A stretch of DNA of 64,000 nt from Thermococcus sp. 21S7 (GCF_012027615.1 NZ_SNUT01000004.1:1-64000); one strand, 5' to 3'; numbered from the stretch's first letter, positions 51,916 through 60,572 are shown. Program-made: numbers and translations. Notes: generated from the sequence alone by a model not told the origin.

Positions 51916-53646
51916 TTACCTCCTTCTTAGCGCAAATCCTAGCCCAAGGATTAGCAAGCCAAGGAGGAGGAGCTTTAAGATGGTAGAATGTTCACTGGAA
52001 GCGTCCGTTGAGAAGTTTGCTCCTTGGGTGGGAGTAGCCGGTGCGGTAGTACTCTGGACAGGGTTTAGGGGTGTGGTGGTCTTCTGGGTTTTAATGGGTT
52101 TGAGAGTTATTGAGACGTTCTTGCTCTCTCCAGCAGTTAGGTACACGGAAGCAGTCTCGTTCTGGTAACCATTCAGTGAGACTTCAATGGTGTGGCTTCC
52201 GGGCTTTAGCGTAAGCTTGCATGGGCTCGTGCAGGTGGTGTTTTTGATCCTGACGAGGGCTCCAGCGGGTTTAGTTTCAATCCTAAGGGAGGGAAGGCGC
52301 TTTAGGATTACTCTCAAGGTTCTGGACTCGTTTGGGGAAAGCACTATGGAGATATTGTCTGGTACGTACCCGCTGGCTGAGGCGTAAATCCAGTGCTCGC
52401 CCGGGGCAAGAGTGAGGGTGGTGTTTTCGACTGGCTTGCCGTCAACGGTTATGGAAGCGTTCTTGGGGGTGATGTTGAGGATTAGCATCGCGGGTAGCGG
52501 CTTCAGGGTGAGTTCGACCTCTGAAGTTTCTGGGAGTGAAAAGTTCTTTACTGCTCCGCTCCCGTTGGCGAATGCCGTCACCTTGTAGTTTCCTTTTGGT
52601 AGATACAGTGTTGTGGGGCTTGTGCCGTTTGCCACTAGGATTCCGTCAGTGATAATGAACTTGGCGTTCTCGGGTTTTGTGGAGATTCTGAGATTGTAGA
52701 GTTCGGCGGGTTCTTCTTTAACTGTTATTAGCTTCTTTGCGGTTTTCAGGTGGTACTTGATTGCGTACTTCTCCCTTGGTTTGAGTTTGACAACCGCCGT
52801 CAGAAGAGTGTGGTTGACGCCGACGCTCAGGTTATAAGTGTCTATCTTTGGAATATGGTCTATTATAAGGGTACCCCCGTAGTAATCCACGGCGGTGACG
52901 TTGTAAATATCATGGGGAATCACGGGCAGGATTAGGGTGAAGGGAGTCACCATCGAGGCAGCGCTGACGTTGTAGAGGTAGCCCTCCACGTAGGGCACAT
53001 CAGAAGTTACTTTAACGGAGGAGAGTGGGGGTATGAAGCTTGTGTTTTTGAGCGATGTTCCGAAGGTTCCAAAGGGACCCACAATCGTGTAGAAGATGTA
53101 CTCTAGTTTTCCGCTTATGTCTTGAGTACTGTTCTGCAGGTAACAGGGCATTATAGTGCCGTTGATGGTGAGCTTTGCAATGGTGTCCCCAACGTCCTCA
53201 AGGGTCATCGGCAGGGGTCTGTCCGTGTAATAAAATGGACTCCATACCTCTCCGCACCCGCGTATCCGAGGGTGGAGGCTTGGTGGGGAGTTGTACTTTG
53301 GGTGATTCTTCCACCAGTCGTACGTCACTTTAACGCCGAGGATCGTGAGGTTTCCCTCCACCAACTCATCAGGCATAGCTGTGCTGAATTCCACCCTCAC
53401 GAGTTTTGAAGTGCTGACGAAGACTTTGGCCTCAAGCCCAACTTGACCCTCCGCGGTTACGGTGTAGTTCCCTACTGGAAGGACGAGAGTTATTGGGGTG
53501 TTAAAAACTCCAACGCCGTGAACTTCAACCGTGAGGTTGGCCCCTTCTATCGTGAGGACACCGTAAGCAGAGCTGGCCAGTGCTCTCTGTGCTGTGGGAT
53601 TGAAGATGGCAGTCAACAGCAACCCCATTAAAAATAGCCTCTTCAC
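51916..53646 (-). CDS. Array family A, copy 4
   Basis: The 576-residue protein has a divergent signal peptide (KRLFLMGLLLTAIFNPT), the PEGA-like N-terminal domain, central cysteines in RGCGEVW and MPCYL, PEGA repeats with GYVPDNISIVLSPNES, CTSPC and the PTQGANFSTD tail. It shares 242 identical nucleotides with copy 2 (52664-52905 versus 47186-47427). Start GTG 53646 gives a GTGA overlap with the B5 stop; GTG 53655 lies in the ribosome site. Confidence 0.85.
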   Translation of the reverse strand: MKRLFLMGLLLTAIFNPTAQRALASSAYGVLTIEGANLTVEVHGVGVFNTPITLVLPVGNYTVTAEGQVGLEAKVFVSTSKLVRVEFSTAMPDELVEGNLTILGVKVTYDWWKNHPKYNSPPSLHPRIRGCGEVWSPFYYTDRPLPMTLEDVGDTIAKLTINGTIMPCYLQNSTQDISGKLEYIFYTIVGPFGTFGTSLKNTSFIPPLSSVKVTSDVPYVEGYLYNVSAASMVTPFTLILPVIPHDIYNVTAVDYYGGTLIIDHIPKIDTYNLSVGVNHTLLTAVVKLKPREKYAIKYHLKTAKKLITVKEEPAELYNLRISTKPENAKFIITDGILVANGTSPTTLYLPKGNYKVTAFANGSGAVKNFSLPETSEVELTLKPLPAMLILNITPKNASITVDGKPVENTTLTLAPGEHWIYASASGYVPDNISIVLSPNESRTLRVILKRLPSLRIETKPAGALVRIKNTTCTSPCKLTLKPGSHTIEVSLNGYQNETASVYLTAGESKNVSITLKPIKTQKTTTPLNPVQSTTAPATPTQGANFSTDASSEHSTILKLLLLGLLILGLGFALRRR

Positions 53647-54674
53647 TTTCTCCACCTCCGGGTGAGTGATGCGGTGAGAATAATCAACCCAGCGAGCAGG
53701 TAGTACTTGAGGATTGTATCCGGAGTTCTTCCGATCCTCTCCTCCGGGAACTTGATGTTCGTCTCATAAAGAACGAACTCGTAAGGCCAGTACTCCCTGG
53801 AGAAGTCGATTTTATCGTTCATCTCCGCGGAGTAATGGTTAAAGATGTGCCCTTTCACCACGCCGAGGGTGTAGAGTTCGGGATATGGCAAGTCCCCAAT
53901 TGAGACCGCCACGCCGGTGTCGATGTCATAGAGAGAGTCCATGCCAATGGACGAGCTCAGATAACCCTTTTTCTGGTAGAGTATTGGTTGCCTGTTTGAT
54001 TTGACTCCTATCAACGGCGGGTGGAAGGTTTTAACGAATGTGTGCACGAGCTTGCCCTGGGTGAAGGTTACGTTGCTCACCTCAAGGTCACCAACCAGCG
54101 TGAAACCGTGCCTCCTCAGTATTGATGCTTTGTAAAGCAGATCCTTCCTCTCCGGAAGGTGGTAGGGAAGGATGAAGAATGAAGGTCGACCTATTTTAGT
54201 GCCGTTGAGGTAGTAATACCCGTCCGTCACATTCAGGAAAAGCCTTCCACGGAGGGTTAAAGAGCTGACAGTGCAATGCAAGGTGGGAGTGAAGTTGGTC
54301 AGCGTTAATGTAACCACAACCACAGCGGAAGAATTCGTCACGTTCGTGAGGTTAAACGTCACAAAAATCGGACCGAAAACGGACAAACCATAGAGAGGAT
54401 ATTCACTGCCTGAGTTCTCTATCTTGGCTTTGAGTTTTTGGCAGGAGTTGGGGCCATTTTCGAGCACGTCGATGAAAGCATTCAGGGTTTCATCAGAGAG
54501 CTTGCTGGGAGTGTAGAAGAGCATGTTGGGATAGCCTTCGTACTTCTCTTTCCCTGGTAGCACCGCGTACGTCACGTACGTTCCGTTTTTGAACCAGGAG
54601 GGTGGAGTGAATGCACTAACCGGGGAGGAGAAAAGAATAAAAATGAAAAGAAGCGAAAAAGCTCTGGCCTTCAA
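53643..54674 (-). CDS. Array family B, copy 5
   Basis: The 343-residue protein is the first B gene transcribed. It has a signal peptide (KARAFSLLFIFILFSSPVSA), PSWFKNGTYVTYAVLPG opening, the cysteine pair (NSCQKL, LHCTVS), the YYYLNGTKIGRPSFF block and a C-terminal anchor ending WRK. Start TTG 54674 is supported by AGGAGGTGA upstream and a 4-nt TTGA overlap with the leader-gene stop; the ATG at 54701 would place the ribosome site inside the gene. Confidence 0.82.
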   Translation of the reverse strand: MKARAFSLLFIFILFSSPVSAFTPPSWFKNGTYVTYAVLPGKEKYEGYPNMLFYTPSKLSDETLNAFIDVLENGPNSCQKLKAKIENSGSEYPLYGLSVFGPIFVTFNLTNVTNSSAVVVVTLTLTNFTPTLHCTVSSLTLRGRLFLNVTDGYYYLNGTKIGRPSFFILPYHLPERKDLLYKASILRRHGFTLVGDLEVSNVTFTQGKLVHTFVKTFHPPLIGVKSNRQPILYQKKGYLSSSIGMDSLYDIDTGVAVSIGDLPYPELYTLGVVKGHIFNHYSAEMNDKIDFSREYWPYEFVLYETNIKFPEERIGRTPDTILKYYLLAGLIILTASLTRRWRK

Positions 54675-55093
54675 AGGTTCACCTCCTGGCGTCGGGGCCA
54701 CAGATGAGGGATTCTTGCGTAAACTTGGGATTTCTTTCCTGTTTCTGGGTCAATGTATGTAATCCAAGCTCCGGCTTCACTTAGGTCATCTTTCACGTAT
54801 TTACCGTTTTCAAGCACTGTAACATCCTGAGCATTCACCACGAAGCGAGGTGATCTGTGGTTCGGAGTCGGGTCTATGATTATGCGAACGAAGCTTCCGT
54901 TGCAGACGAGAACCTTGGCGTGGACGCCGACCCAGACGAGCTTAGAAGCGCCCCAGCTCTTCTCATCAACGTCGTGGTCCCAGACTTCTTTGCAGGGTGA
55001 TGTTGCTGTGGGGACCAGCGGTCTCCATGCTGACACCAACCCGAAGAGGAGTCCCCCGAGCAGGAGAACTCCGAGCAGTTTCCTTGACCTCAT
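54671..55093 (-). CDS. Leader gene of the array operon, secreted protein
   Basis: The 140-residue protein has a signal peptide (RKLLGVLLLGGLLFGLVSA) and a small beta-rich mature part with two cysteines (SPCKEVW, LVCNGSF) and no C-terminal anchor, so it may be released or held by partners. It has no recognisable family. It is the promoter-proximal gene of the operon; ATG 55093 follows GGGGTGG. Its stop overlaps the start of family B copy 5. Confidence 0.8.
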   Translation of the reverse strand: MRSRKLLGVLLLGGLLFGLVSAWRPLVPTATSPCKEVWDHDVDEKSWGASKLVWVGVHAKVLVCNGSFVRIIIDPTPNHRSPRFVVNAQDVTVLENGKYVKDDLSEAGAWITYIDPETGKKSQVYARIPHLWPRRQEVNL

Positions 55094-55106
55094 GGTGCCA
55101 CCCCAC

Positions 55107-55120
55107 TGCCCCAGCGGGCA
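55107..55120 (-). promoter_or_regulatory. Hairpin at the 5' end of the array mRNA
   Basis: TGCCC and GGGCA enclose a 4-nt loop. It lies at the predicted transcription start, so the mRNA would begin with a hairpin, which could protect the 5' end of this long message. Confidence 0.4.
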
Positions 55121-55140
55121 GTCCTAACTATGTTCAAAAG

Positions 55141-55148
55141 TATATAAG
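55141..55148 (-). promoter_or_regulatory. TATA box of the array operon
   Basis: CTTATATA on the minus strand is a strong archaeal TATA element. It predicts a start near 55118-55122, about 25 nt before the leader ATG. No other convincing promoter was seen within the 14.3-kb array because all genes overlap or nearly touch. Confidence 0.7.
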
Positions 55149-55519
55149 TTTTTTTAGAAAACAAAATAATTTACACACAATATGAATAATTAAGGACATA
55201 CATGAATACTGTTGTTCCGTAGATACTGACTTTTAATGGTCACAAAGTAACAATAGATGTTCCAGTGGGGGCCCACATCAGGCCGAGGGTTGGTTTCAAC
55301 GTAATTCATTGAGGAGACAATGTTGCATTAAGTACGCATACTGAGATCACCACCGCCTTCGGGCATCATGATTTGGGAAGCATGTGTCGGGTTTCCACTC
55401 TGTATTACTCTAATTCATAGTTATTAATTGGAATATTCTAAATTGGCACTATGATATTTCTGGAAAACAGAAATTCTTAAATATGCAATTTTTTCTTCAG
55501 ATGTATGTGGTGATCAGAG

Positions 55520-57127
55520 ATGACTAGGATTGTTTTCACACTGGACGAGACCCTGACGAGCACGTACCACGACGTCCCCCTGCTTGACTTTCTCGGCTGT
55601 GCGCCCTACGACAAACTCCCCAAGTGGGTCTTCCGGGTAATGGACACCCAGCTCCCGGATGAAGACGGCATCTTACTCCAAGCGCCCTACGGCCTCCGGA
55701 AGGTCGAGGCGGCGCTCCTCCGGGAGGGATTTGCGAGGGATGAAGTGGTTGTGGCGCACCCACGGAAGGTAGAGGGGTTCATAGGAGAGGACACGACGAT
55801 AGTTTCCCTCTACGAGATGGACCCCCTCGGCCTCGGTCCGGTAAGCATGATGTTCACCAACGGCGGCCAGTGGGGGAACTACACCCGCGTTAAGTTCAGG
55901 GAGCTAGTTGAGAGGATAAACGCGGTAAGGGAAAAGAAGAACTTGGACTTCAAGCTCGTTGTCGGCGGCCCTGGAGCGTGGCAGCTTGACTTCAGGAAGG
56001 ACGAGAGGGAAATGCTGAGGATAGACCACGTCGTCATAGGGGAGGCCGACCACGTTGCTGGAAGACTTTTCAGGGAGATAGAGGCTGGAAGCGCCGACGC
56101 GACGATAGTGATCAGGGACTGGCCGAGGGTGGAGGAGATACCCACTATCGTGGCCCCCTCCTACAAGGGGCTCGTGGAGGTCATGCGGGGTTGTGGGCGG
56201 GGCTGCCGCTTCTGCGAGCCAAACCTGAGGGTTGCGCGCTTTATACCCCCTGAGAAAATCGAGGCTGAGATAGCGCTCAACGTCAGGTCTGGAATAGACC
56301 ACGCATGGCTGCACAGTGAGGACATCTTTCTATACATGGTCGAGGACAGGAGGAACTTCTACCCCAACGTGGATGCCGTGGTTGAGCTCTTTGAGACCGC
56401 GAGGAAGTACACAAGAAACGTGAACCCTACCCACGGAACCGTTGCGGCGGCGCTGGCTGCGCCTGGCATGATAGAGGCTATCTCGGGCATCGTTGACGCC
56501 GGTCCAAACCACTGGGTCGGCATACAGGTCGGCTTTGAAACCGCCGCCCCGGAGCTTATCGGCAGGTACATGAACAACAAGATGAAGCCGTTCTCTCCCG
56601 AGGAGTGGCCGTGGGTTCTGCTCAACGGAACCTACGTCTTCAACAAAAACTACTGGTTCCCCGCGTACACGACGATACTCGGTCTGCCCGGTGATACGGA
56701 CGAGTACGAGATAGAAACGGCCCGGCTGATTGTCACGATGGAGAGGGAGCTTGAGGCTAGGCTCGGCGAAATGGCTCACTTCACGGTGACCCCGCTTGCC
56801 TTCGTGCCCATGGGACTCCTGAGGGGCGAGGAGTTCTACCGCATCGAGGACATGATCACCTACGGCCAGTTCCTCCACCTCTACTACGCCTGGAAGCACC
56901 TGGCGAAGGAGGTCATGCGCGGGTTGCCCAAGCTCCTCCGTGGAAACCCGTTCCTGATTCCCTTCTATCCGCTCGCGCGCTTTGGTGTGAGGGTCGTCCT
57001 CAGGCAGATAGAGAAGTGGGGTAGAAAGAAGGGCTACGAAGTCAAACCCCTCGAACCGCTCGATTTGCACATCGAGGTTGATGAGCACAGATGGTACGGC
57101 CAGCCGAGTCTTGTCGAGGCTTATTAG
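55520..57127 (+). CDS. Radical SAM protein with B12-binding-like N-terminal domain
   Basis: The 535-residue protein has an N-terminal alpha/beta region (about 1-190; DGILLQAPYGLRKVEAAL, TTIVSLYEMDPLG, VVGGPGAWQL) like the cobalamin-binding domain of COG1032-type enzymes, though without a clear DxHxxG motif. The SAM cluster motif CGRGCRFC lies at about 225-232, followed by a TIM-barrel half. Product unknown; related archaeal enzymes act in lipid, cofactor or RNA modification. Its stop interlocks with that of the convergent endonuclease gene. Confidence 0.82.
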   Translation: MTRIVFTLDETLTSTYHDVPLLDFLGCAPYDKLPKWVFRVMDTQLPDEDGILLQAPYGLRKVEAALLREGFARDEVVVAHPRKVEGFIGEDTTIVSLYEMDPLGLGPVSMMFTNGGQWGNYTRVKFRELVERINAVREKKNLDFKLVVGGPGAWQLDFRKDEREMLRIDHVVIGEADHVAGRLFREIEAGSADATIVIRDWPRVEEIPTIVAPSYKGLVEVMRGCGRGCRFCEPNLRVARFIPPEKIEAEIALNVRSGIDHAWLHSEDIFLYMVEDRRNFYPNVDAVVELFETARKYTRNVNPTHGTVAAALAAPGMIEAISGIVDAGPNHWVGIQVGFETAAPELIGRYMNNKMKPFSPEEWPWVLLNGTYVFNKNYWFPAYTTILGLPGDTDEYEIETARLIVTMERELEARLGEMAHFTVTPLAFVPMGLLRGEEFYRIEDMITYGQFLHLYYAWKHLAKEVMRGLPKLLRGNPFLIPFYPLARFGVRVVLRQIEKWGRKKGYEVKPLEPLDLHIEVDEHRWYGQPSLVEAY

Positions 57128-57969
57128 GTCTTTATCTCCTCGTATTTCTTCTTCATCAGAATTGCATCGCCCTCGATGTTCGGGCTCTCGCTTATGACTA
57201 CGCCCTTGACCCTGAACTCCTTGAGGACCCTCAGCAGGTCTTCCCAGTTCATGTCGCTCTCCTGGAGGTTCAGGTGGTTCCTCTCGCCCTTCGAGGTGTA
57301 GTTTATGCCGCTTATGTGGATGTGCATGTTGTCCAGGGCTTCCCTGCCGAGCCTGTCCTCCATAAAGCTCAGCATCTCGCGCCACTCCTCGGCGGTGTTG
57401 AACTTTCCGACGTTCCTGGCGTGGCAGTGGGCGAAGTCTATCGTCGGCAGAACCATCTCGACCTCTTCGCTCAGCCTTACCAGCTCCCTGAGGTCTCCGA
57501 ACTGGGTCGGCTTGCCGGTCAGCTCGGGCCTTACCCACACCTCGATGCCCCTGTCCTGGAGGCTGTTCACTATATCCTTGATCTCGCCCTTTATCCTCTC
57601 GTAGACCTTCTCTGGATCCTGCTTGAGGTAGTAGCCTGCGTGAAAAACAACGCTCCAGCCGCCTGCGTCGTGAAGCCGTTCGGCGCTCTGGATTATCCTC
57701 TTCTTGCTGGCCTCGACCTTGGATTTCTCCGCCGCGTTCAGGTTGATGTAGTACGGCGCGTGGGCCGTCAGGAGAACGTCGTGCTTTCTGGCGACGTGTT
57801 TTATCTTCTTGGCCAGCTCCGGCCTCAGATTAACGCCTCTGACGAACTCAAGCTCCATCGCATCGAGGCCGAGGTTTCTTACGTGGGCTATCCCGTCTAT
57901 AGTTGAGCGCTTTGGGGTTGAGATGGGTATCCCGGCCGTTCCGAAGCGCAGCCTGTCAACTTTAAACAT
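57124..57969 (-). CDS. nfo: Endonuclease IV-like AP endonuclease
   Basis: The 281-residue TIM-barrel protein has the metal ligands of the Nfo family: H in LTAHAPYYINLNA (about 68-80), H in VVFHAGYYL (about 107-115), E in WVRPELTGK (about 146), D and H in TIDFAHCHAR (about 176-185), H in HIHISGINY (about 218) and E in VVISESPNIEG (about 260). The family cleaves DNA at abasic sites in base excision repair. ATG 57969 is preferred with GGTGAG upstream. Confidence 0.88.
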   Translation of the reverse strand: MFKVDRLRFGTAGIPISTPKRSTIDGIAHVRNLGLDAMELEFVRGVNLRPELAKKIKHVARKHDVLLTAHAPYYINLNAAEKSKVEASKKRIIQSAERLHDAGGWSVVFHAGYYLKQDPEKVYERIKGEIKDIVNSLQDRGIEVWVRPELTGKPTQFGDLRELVRLSEEVEMVLPTIDFAHCHARNVGKFNTAEEWREMLSFMEDRLGREALDNMHIHISGINYTSKGERNHLNLQESDMNWEDLLRVLKEFRVKGVVISESPNIEGDAILMKKKYEEIKT

Positions 57970-58010
57970 GCTCACCACCCAAAAGAATTAGGGAAACCTA
58001 ACTCATAAAC

Positions 58011-59072
58011 CTATCGTTCTATTGACTCCCCGAGTATCTCTTCGAGCCTCGCCAGGCTCTCGTCCAGCTCCCTCTCCAGGTGCTCAAGTTTGCGCTTGAG
58101 CTTCCGTATCTCGGCCTCCTTCTCCTCGATGAGCCTCTGAATCTCCCAGATTTCCTTCTTCCTGGCATCTCCGTCCGCCAGAATCCGGTCTCTTTTCCTT
58201 TCGAGTTCGGAAAGCTTCTCCCTCTCCCTCTCGATGGCGTCTGCCCTTTCCTTGAGGTTCTCCATCAGCCACTGGGCGGTTTTCCTGTACTTGCCGTCGA
58301 GCCTGGGGTACAGCCTCTGGAGCAGGGAAATGAATTCGTCCGGCTTTCTGAGGGCTACCGAACTGTCCCCCACGAGTTCGTCTGCTATCGGTTCATGGAG
58401 GCGCATCCGCTTTATCGGCTTCTGGAGCTTTGATGCCTTTGAGCGAACCTCCATCTCGGCAGTTCTGAGCGAGGAGGAGAGATTTTTTATGTCCTCCTCA
58501 AGCCTCTGTAGGCCGTGTTCCCTGTAGAATTCATCCAGCTCTCTTTCTTTTTCCTTCAGCTCCCTCCCCAGCTCTAGCTTTTCCCTCTCCGCGGTGGCAA
58601 TGTTTTCCTTTGTCTTTTCTACCTCCGAGATGAGTTCCCTGACTCTGAGGTCTGGCAGGCCTTTTCTGCCCAGTTCGTTGTAGTATTTCACGTAATCCTC
58701 GTTGAGCTCCTTCAGCAGGCGGTTGATGGCGTAGACGTCCTTCTCGAAGATTAGGAGGAGGTACTTTCCATGTCCCACGTGGAGCTTGGCTAGATCAGGA
58801 AGGCGCTTTCCGAGGTCGTCCATGGTCTCTATGCTGGCCAGCGCGTTTCTCAATGCCGTGACGTAGTTCTTCTTCTCCGCGATGACGATTTTCTTTATGT
58901 TGTCGTCCACGTTCCCGGGAACGTCCTTCTTCTCCAGGGAGTCTATTTTCTTCAGAATCTCCCGGATTTTCTTCTTAAGGTGCTCCCTGTACTTCTTCCT
59001 GACCTTTTCAACCTCTTTCTCGGCCTTCTTTTTCCGCTTTTCGTACTCATCAAGCGCTCGTTCCAGTCTCAA
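58011..59072 (-). CDS. Coiled-coil protein
   Basis: I cannot name this 353-residue protein. It is almost entirely helical and charged, with heptad-patterned coiled coils at about 1-50, 150-220 and 270-345, and a compact region between (KLHVGHGKYLLLIFEKDVYAINRLLKEL). It has no Walker motifs, so it is not SMC or Rad50. Start TTG 59072 follows GGGAGAGAG and overlaps the end of the DUF373 gene by 23 nt, so the two are probably translated together. Confidence 0.72.
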   Translation of the reverse strand: MRLERALDEYEKRKKKAEKEVEKVRKKYREHLKKKIREILKKIDSLEKKDVPGNVDDNIKKIVIAEKKNYVTALRNALASIETMDDLGKRLPDLAKLHVGHGKYLLLIFEKDVYAINRLLKELNEDYVKYYNELGRKGLPDLRVRELISEVEKTKENIATAEREKLELGRELKEKERELDEFYREHGLQRLEEDIKNLSSSLRTAEMEVRSKASKLQKPIKRMRLHEPIADELVGDSSVALRKPDEFISLLQRLYPRLDGKYRKTAQWLMENLKERADAIEREREKLSELERKRDRILADGDARKKEIWEIQRLIEEKEAEIRKLKRKLEHLERELDESLARLEEILGESIER

Positions 59073-60183
59073 CTCTCTCCCATCCTCTAACTTTTCCCCT
59101 CATGTAGATTCCAACGAGAACCGCCACCGCCACGTCCGCAAGGGCGAGCAGGAACTTCGCGAAGACATCTATGTCGGATATCGTGAGTATGGCCATCGCG
59201 TACCTGGTCGTCAGGTCGATGGTTATCCAGAGCGCGGGCATCAGGAGGAGCGCCGAAACGTAGTACCATATGTGGTAGTCCTTCCGGAGGTACGCCTGTA
59301 TGCTCTTCCCCATTATCATCACGGAGATTCCGATTATCAGCGGGGCCGCTATGGCGTTTATGTAGATGAGCGTTGCCAGGAGCGGCGTTCCGGGCCAGCC
59401 GCCTATTATCTCCTTGGCGTACTCCTCCAGTCTGAAGTAGGCGTTTATGGCGCCGCCGCTGATTATGAGGGCACCCGCGATGACGGATATGACGAAGATG
59501 AACTGCTTCGCTATGGTCTCCCTGACGTTGAAGCGGAAGCCCTTGGTGAAGAAGTAGCCGCCTATCAGGAGGAGTATTGTTCCGGTTATCGTGGCGGAGA
59601 CTATCTTGACGCTGTCAGGGTACCAGACCCCTATCAGCCTTGCAATTCCATACAGCAGGAGTATCATTCCGGGAATGCCGAGGACTACCTTTGCCACCTC
59701 TGGATCACTTAGTATCTCCCTCATGTAGCGATAGATGATGTAGTAGGTCGTTTCTATGCCCTCACTCTGTTTGACCACGACGCGGTGGGAGCTTATTATC
59801 GGCACCTTCGAGGTTATTATCGGGAATATCTGCTCGTCCTCGGCGCCGTCGGTGACGGTGATAACCCCATCGGCCGGAAACCTCTCAAGGACGAGCTCCA
59901 GCTGCCTGGCGAGCTCCAGGTCGCTCTTGACGCCCACCTTGGGATGTCCGGTTATCAGGGCCACCTGAACGTCTTCAAACTCGCCGCTCTCCTTCAGCTC
60001 ACCATAAAGCTTAACGGCCGCGTAAACGACGTTGGCGTCGCTGTCCTCGGGGTCGGCAAGGCTGAGCTTTAGGGCGGCGTCGATGCAGGCGTCTCGCCCG
60101 ATGACCGGCCCCTCCACGCCGGCCTTTGTCCCGAAATCGTCGTCGCGGTCTATAGCGAGAATCAGTGCTTTAATATCAACCAC
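59050..60183 (-). CDS. DUF373 membrane protein
   Basis: The 377-residue protein matches DUF373: an N-terminal cytosolic domain (about 1-150) with LILAIDRDDDFGTKAGVEGP and DAEDEQIFPII-like block (actual TDGAEDEQIFPII), then about seven membrane helices (155-370). Function is unproven; the DRDDD opening suggests metal or nucleotide binding. GTG 60183 overlaps the end of the MTH1187-type gene by 8 nt. Confidence 0.87.
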   Translation of the reverse strand: MVDIKALILAIDRDDDFGTKAGVEGPVIGRDACIDAALKLSLADPEDSDANVVYAAVKLYGELKESGEFEDVQVALITGHPKVGVKSDLELARQLELVLERFPADGVITVTDGAEDEQIFPIITSKVPIISSHRVVVKQSEGIETTYYIIYRYMREILSDPEVAKVVLGIPGMILLLYGIARLIGVWYPDSVKIVSATITGTILLLIGGYFFTKGFRFNVRETIAKQFIFVISVIAGALIISGGAINAYFRLEEYAKEIIGGWPGTPLLATLIYINAIAAPLIIGISVMIMGKSIQAYLRKDYHIWYYVSALLLMPALWITIDLTTRYAMAILTISDIDVFAKFLLALADVAVAVLVGIYMRGKVRGWERVETGTSA

Positions 60184-60478
60184 CCCTCACCTTCTCCATC
60201 ACCGATTTTACCTTGTCCTCCATGCCTCTGTCCTTGTCGCGCCGGTCGTCTATTCTTACGGTCGTTGAAACCCTGGAAGCACCGAGTTTGAAGATCAATT
60301 CGTGCGCCTCCTCTATTATATCGAAAGCTTCCCTCACGGTCGGGACTTCTATTATAGTTGCCATCGGCGTCAGTTGATATTTAACTCCCTTCCTCTCTAA
60401 AAGCTTTACTACCTCTGCAACGTACCTGCTCAGGCTCTTCTCTCCCAGGGGCACTATCACGAACTCGACGATCACCAT
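60176..60478 (-). CDS. MTH1187-family (DUF77) protein, probable thiamine-binding
   Basis: The 100-residue ferredoxin-like protein shows VIVEFVIVPLGEKSLSRYVA, the YQLTPMATIIE segment (about 36-46) and ASRVSTTVRIDDRRD (about 78-92), characteristic of the MTH1187/YkoF-like family, which binds thiamine or related pyrimidines in bacteria. ATG 60478 has GGGTGT upstream; GTG 60487 is in frame. It is co-directional with DUF373. Confidence 0.88.
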   Translation of the reverse strand: MVIVEFVIVPLGEKSLSRYVAEVVKLLERKGVKYQLTPMATIIEVPTVREAFDIIEEAHELIFKLGASRVSTTVRIDDRRDKDRGMEDKVKSVMEKVRGG

Positions 60479-60572
60479 CTTCGACACCCGACTTAACTTC
60501 CTTCGGCAATTTTTTAAGCCTTACGGGAAAGATAAATAACCCTTCCCACCTTAGAAGTCAATGGTGAAGAGG

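Larger units (their letters stand above)
55094..55519. other. AT-rich intergenic region between divergent promoters
   Basis: The 426-nt gap is much more AT-rich than its surroundings. It holds the array promoter (55141-55148, minus), a GTGGGGGCCCAC palindrome near 55265-55276, and the likely promoter of the radical SAM gene (CTTAAATATGC near 55477). I see no convincing coding frame, CRISPR repeat or transposase remnant in it. Confidence 0.55.

Noticed and set aside
42641-53646. Reading the array as a transposon or phage tail-fibre cluster
   Set aside because: No transposase, integrase, terminal repeats or phage structural genes are present; the repeated unit is a coding gene pair with precise start/stop coupling.
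55300-55440. Possible CRISPR repeat fragment (GTTTCCACTCTGTATTACTC near 55388)
   Set aside because: Only one copy, no spacer-repeat periodicity, and no cas genes in the window.
56330-57538. Minus-strand frame of 402 codons opposite the radical SAM gene
   Set aside because: Charged low-complexity shadow of two real genes (radical SAM and endonuclease IV-like).
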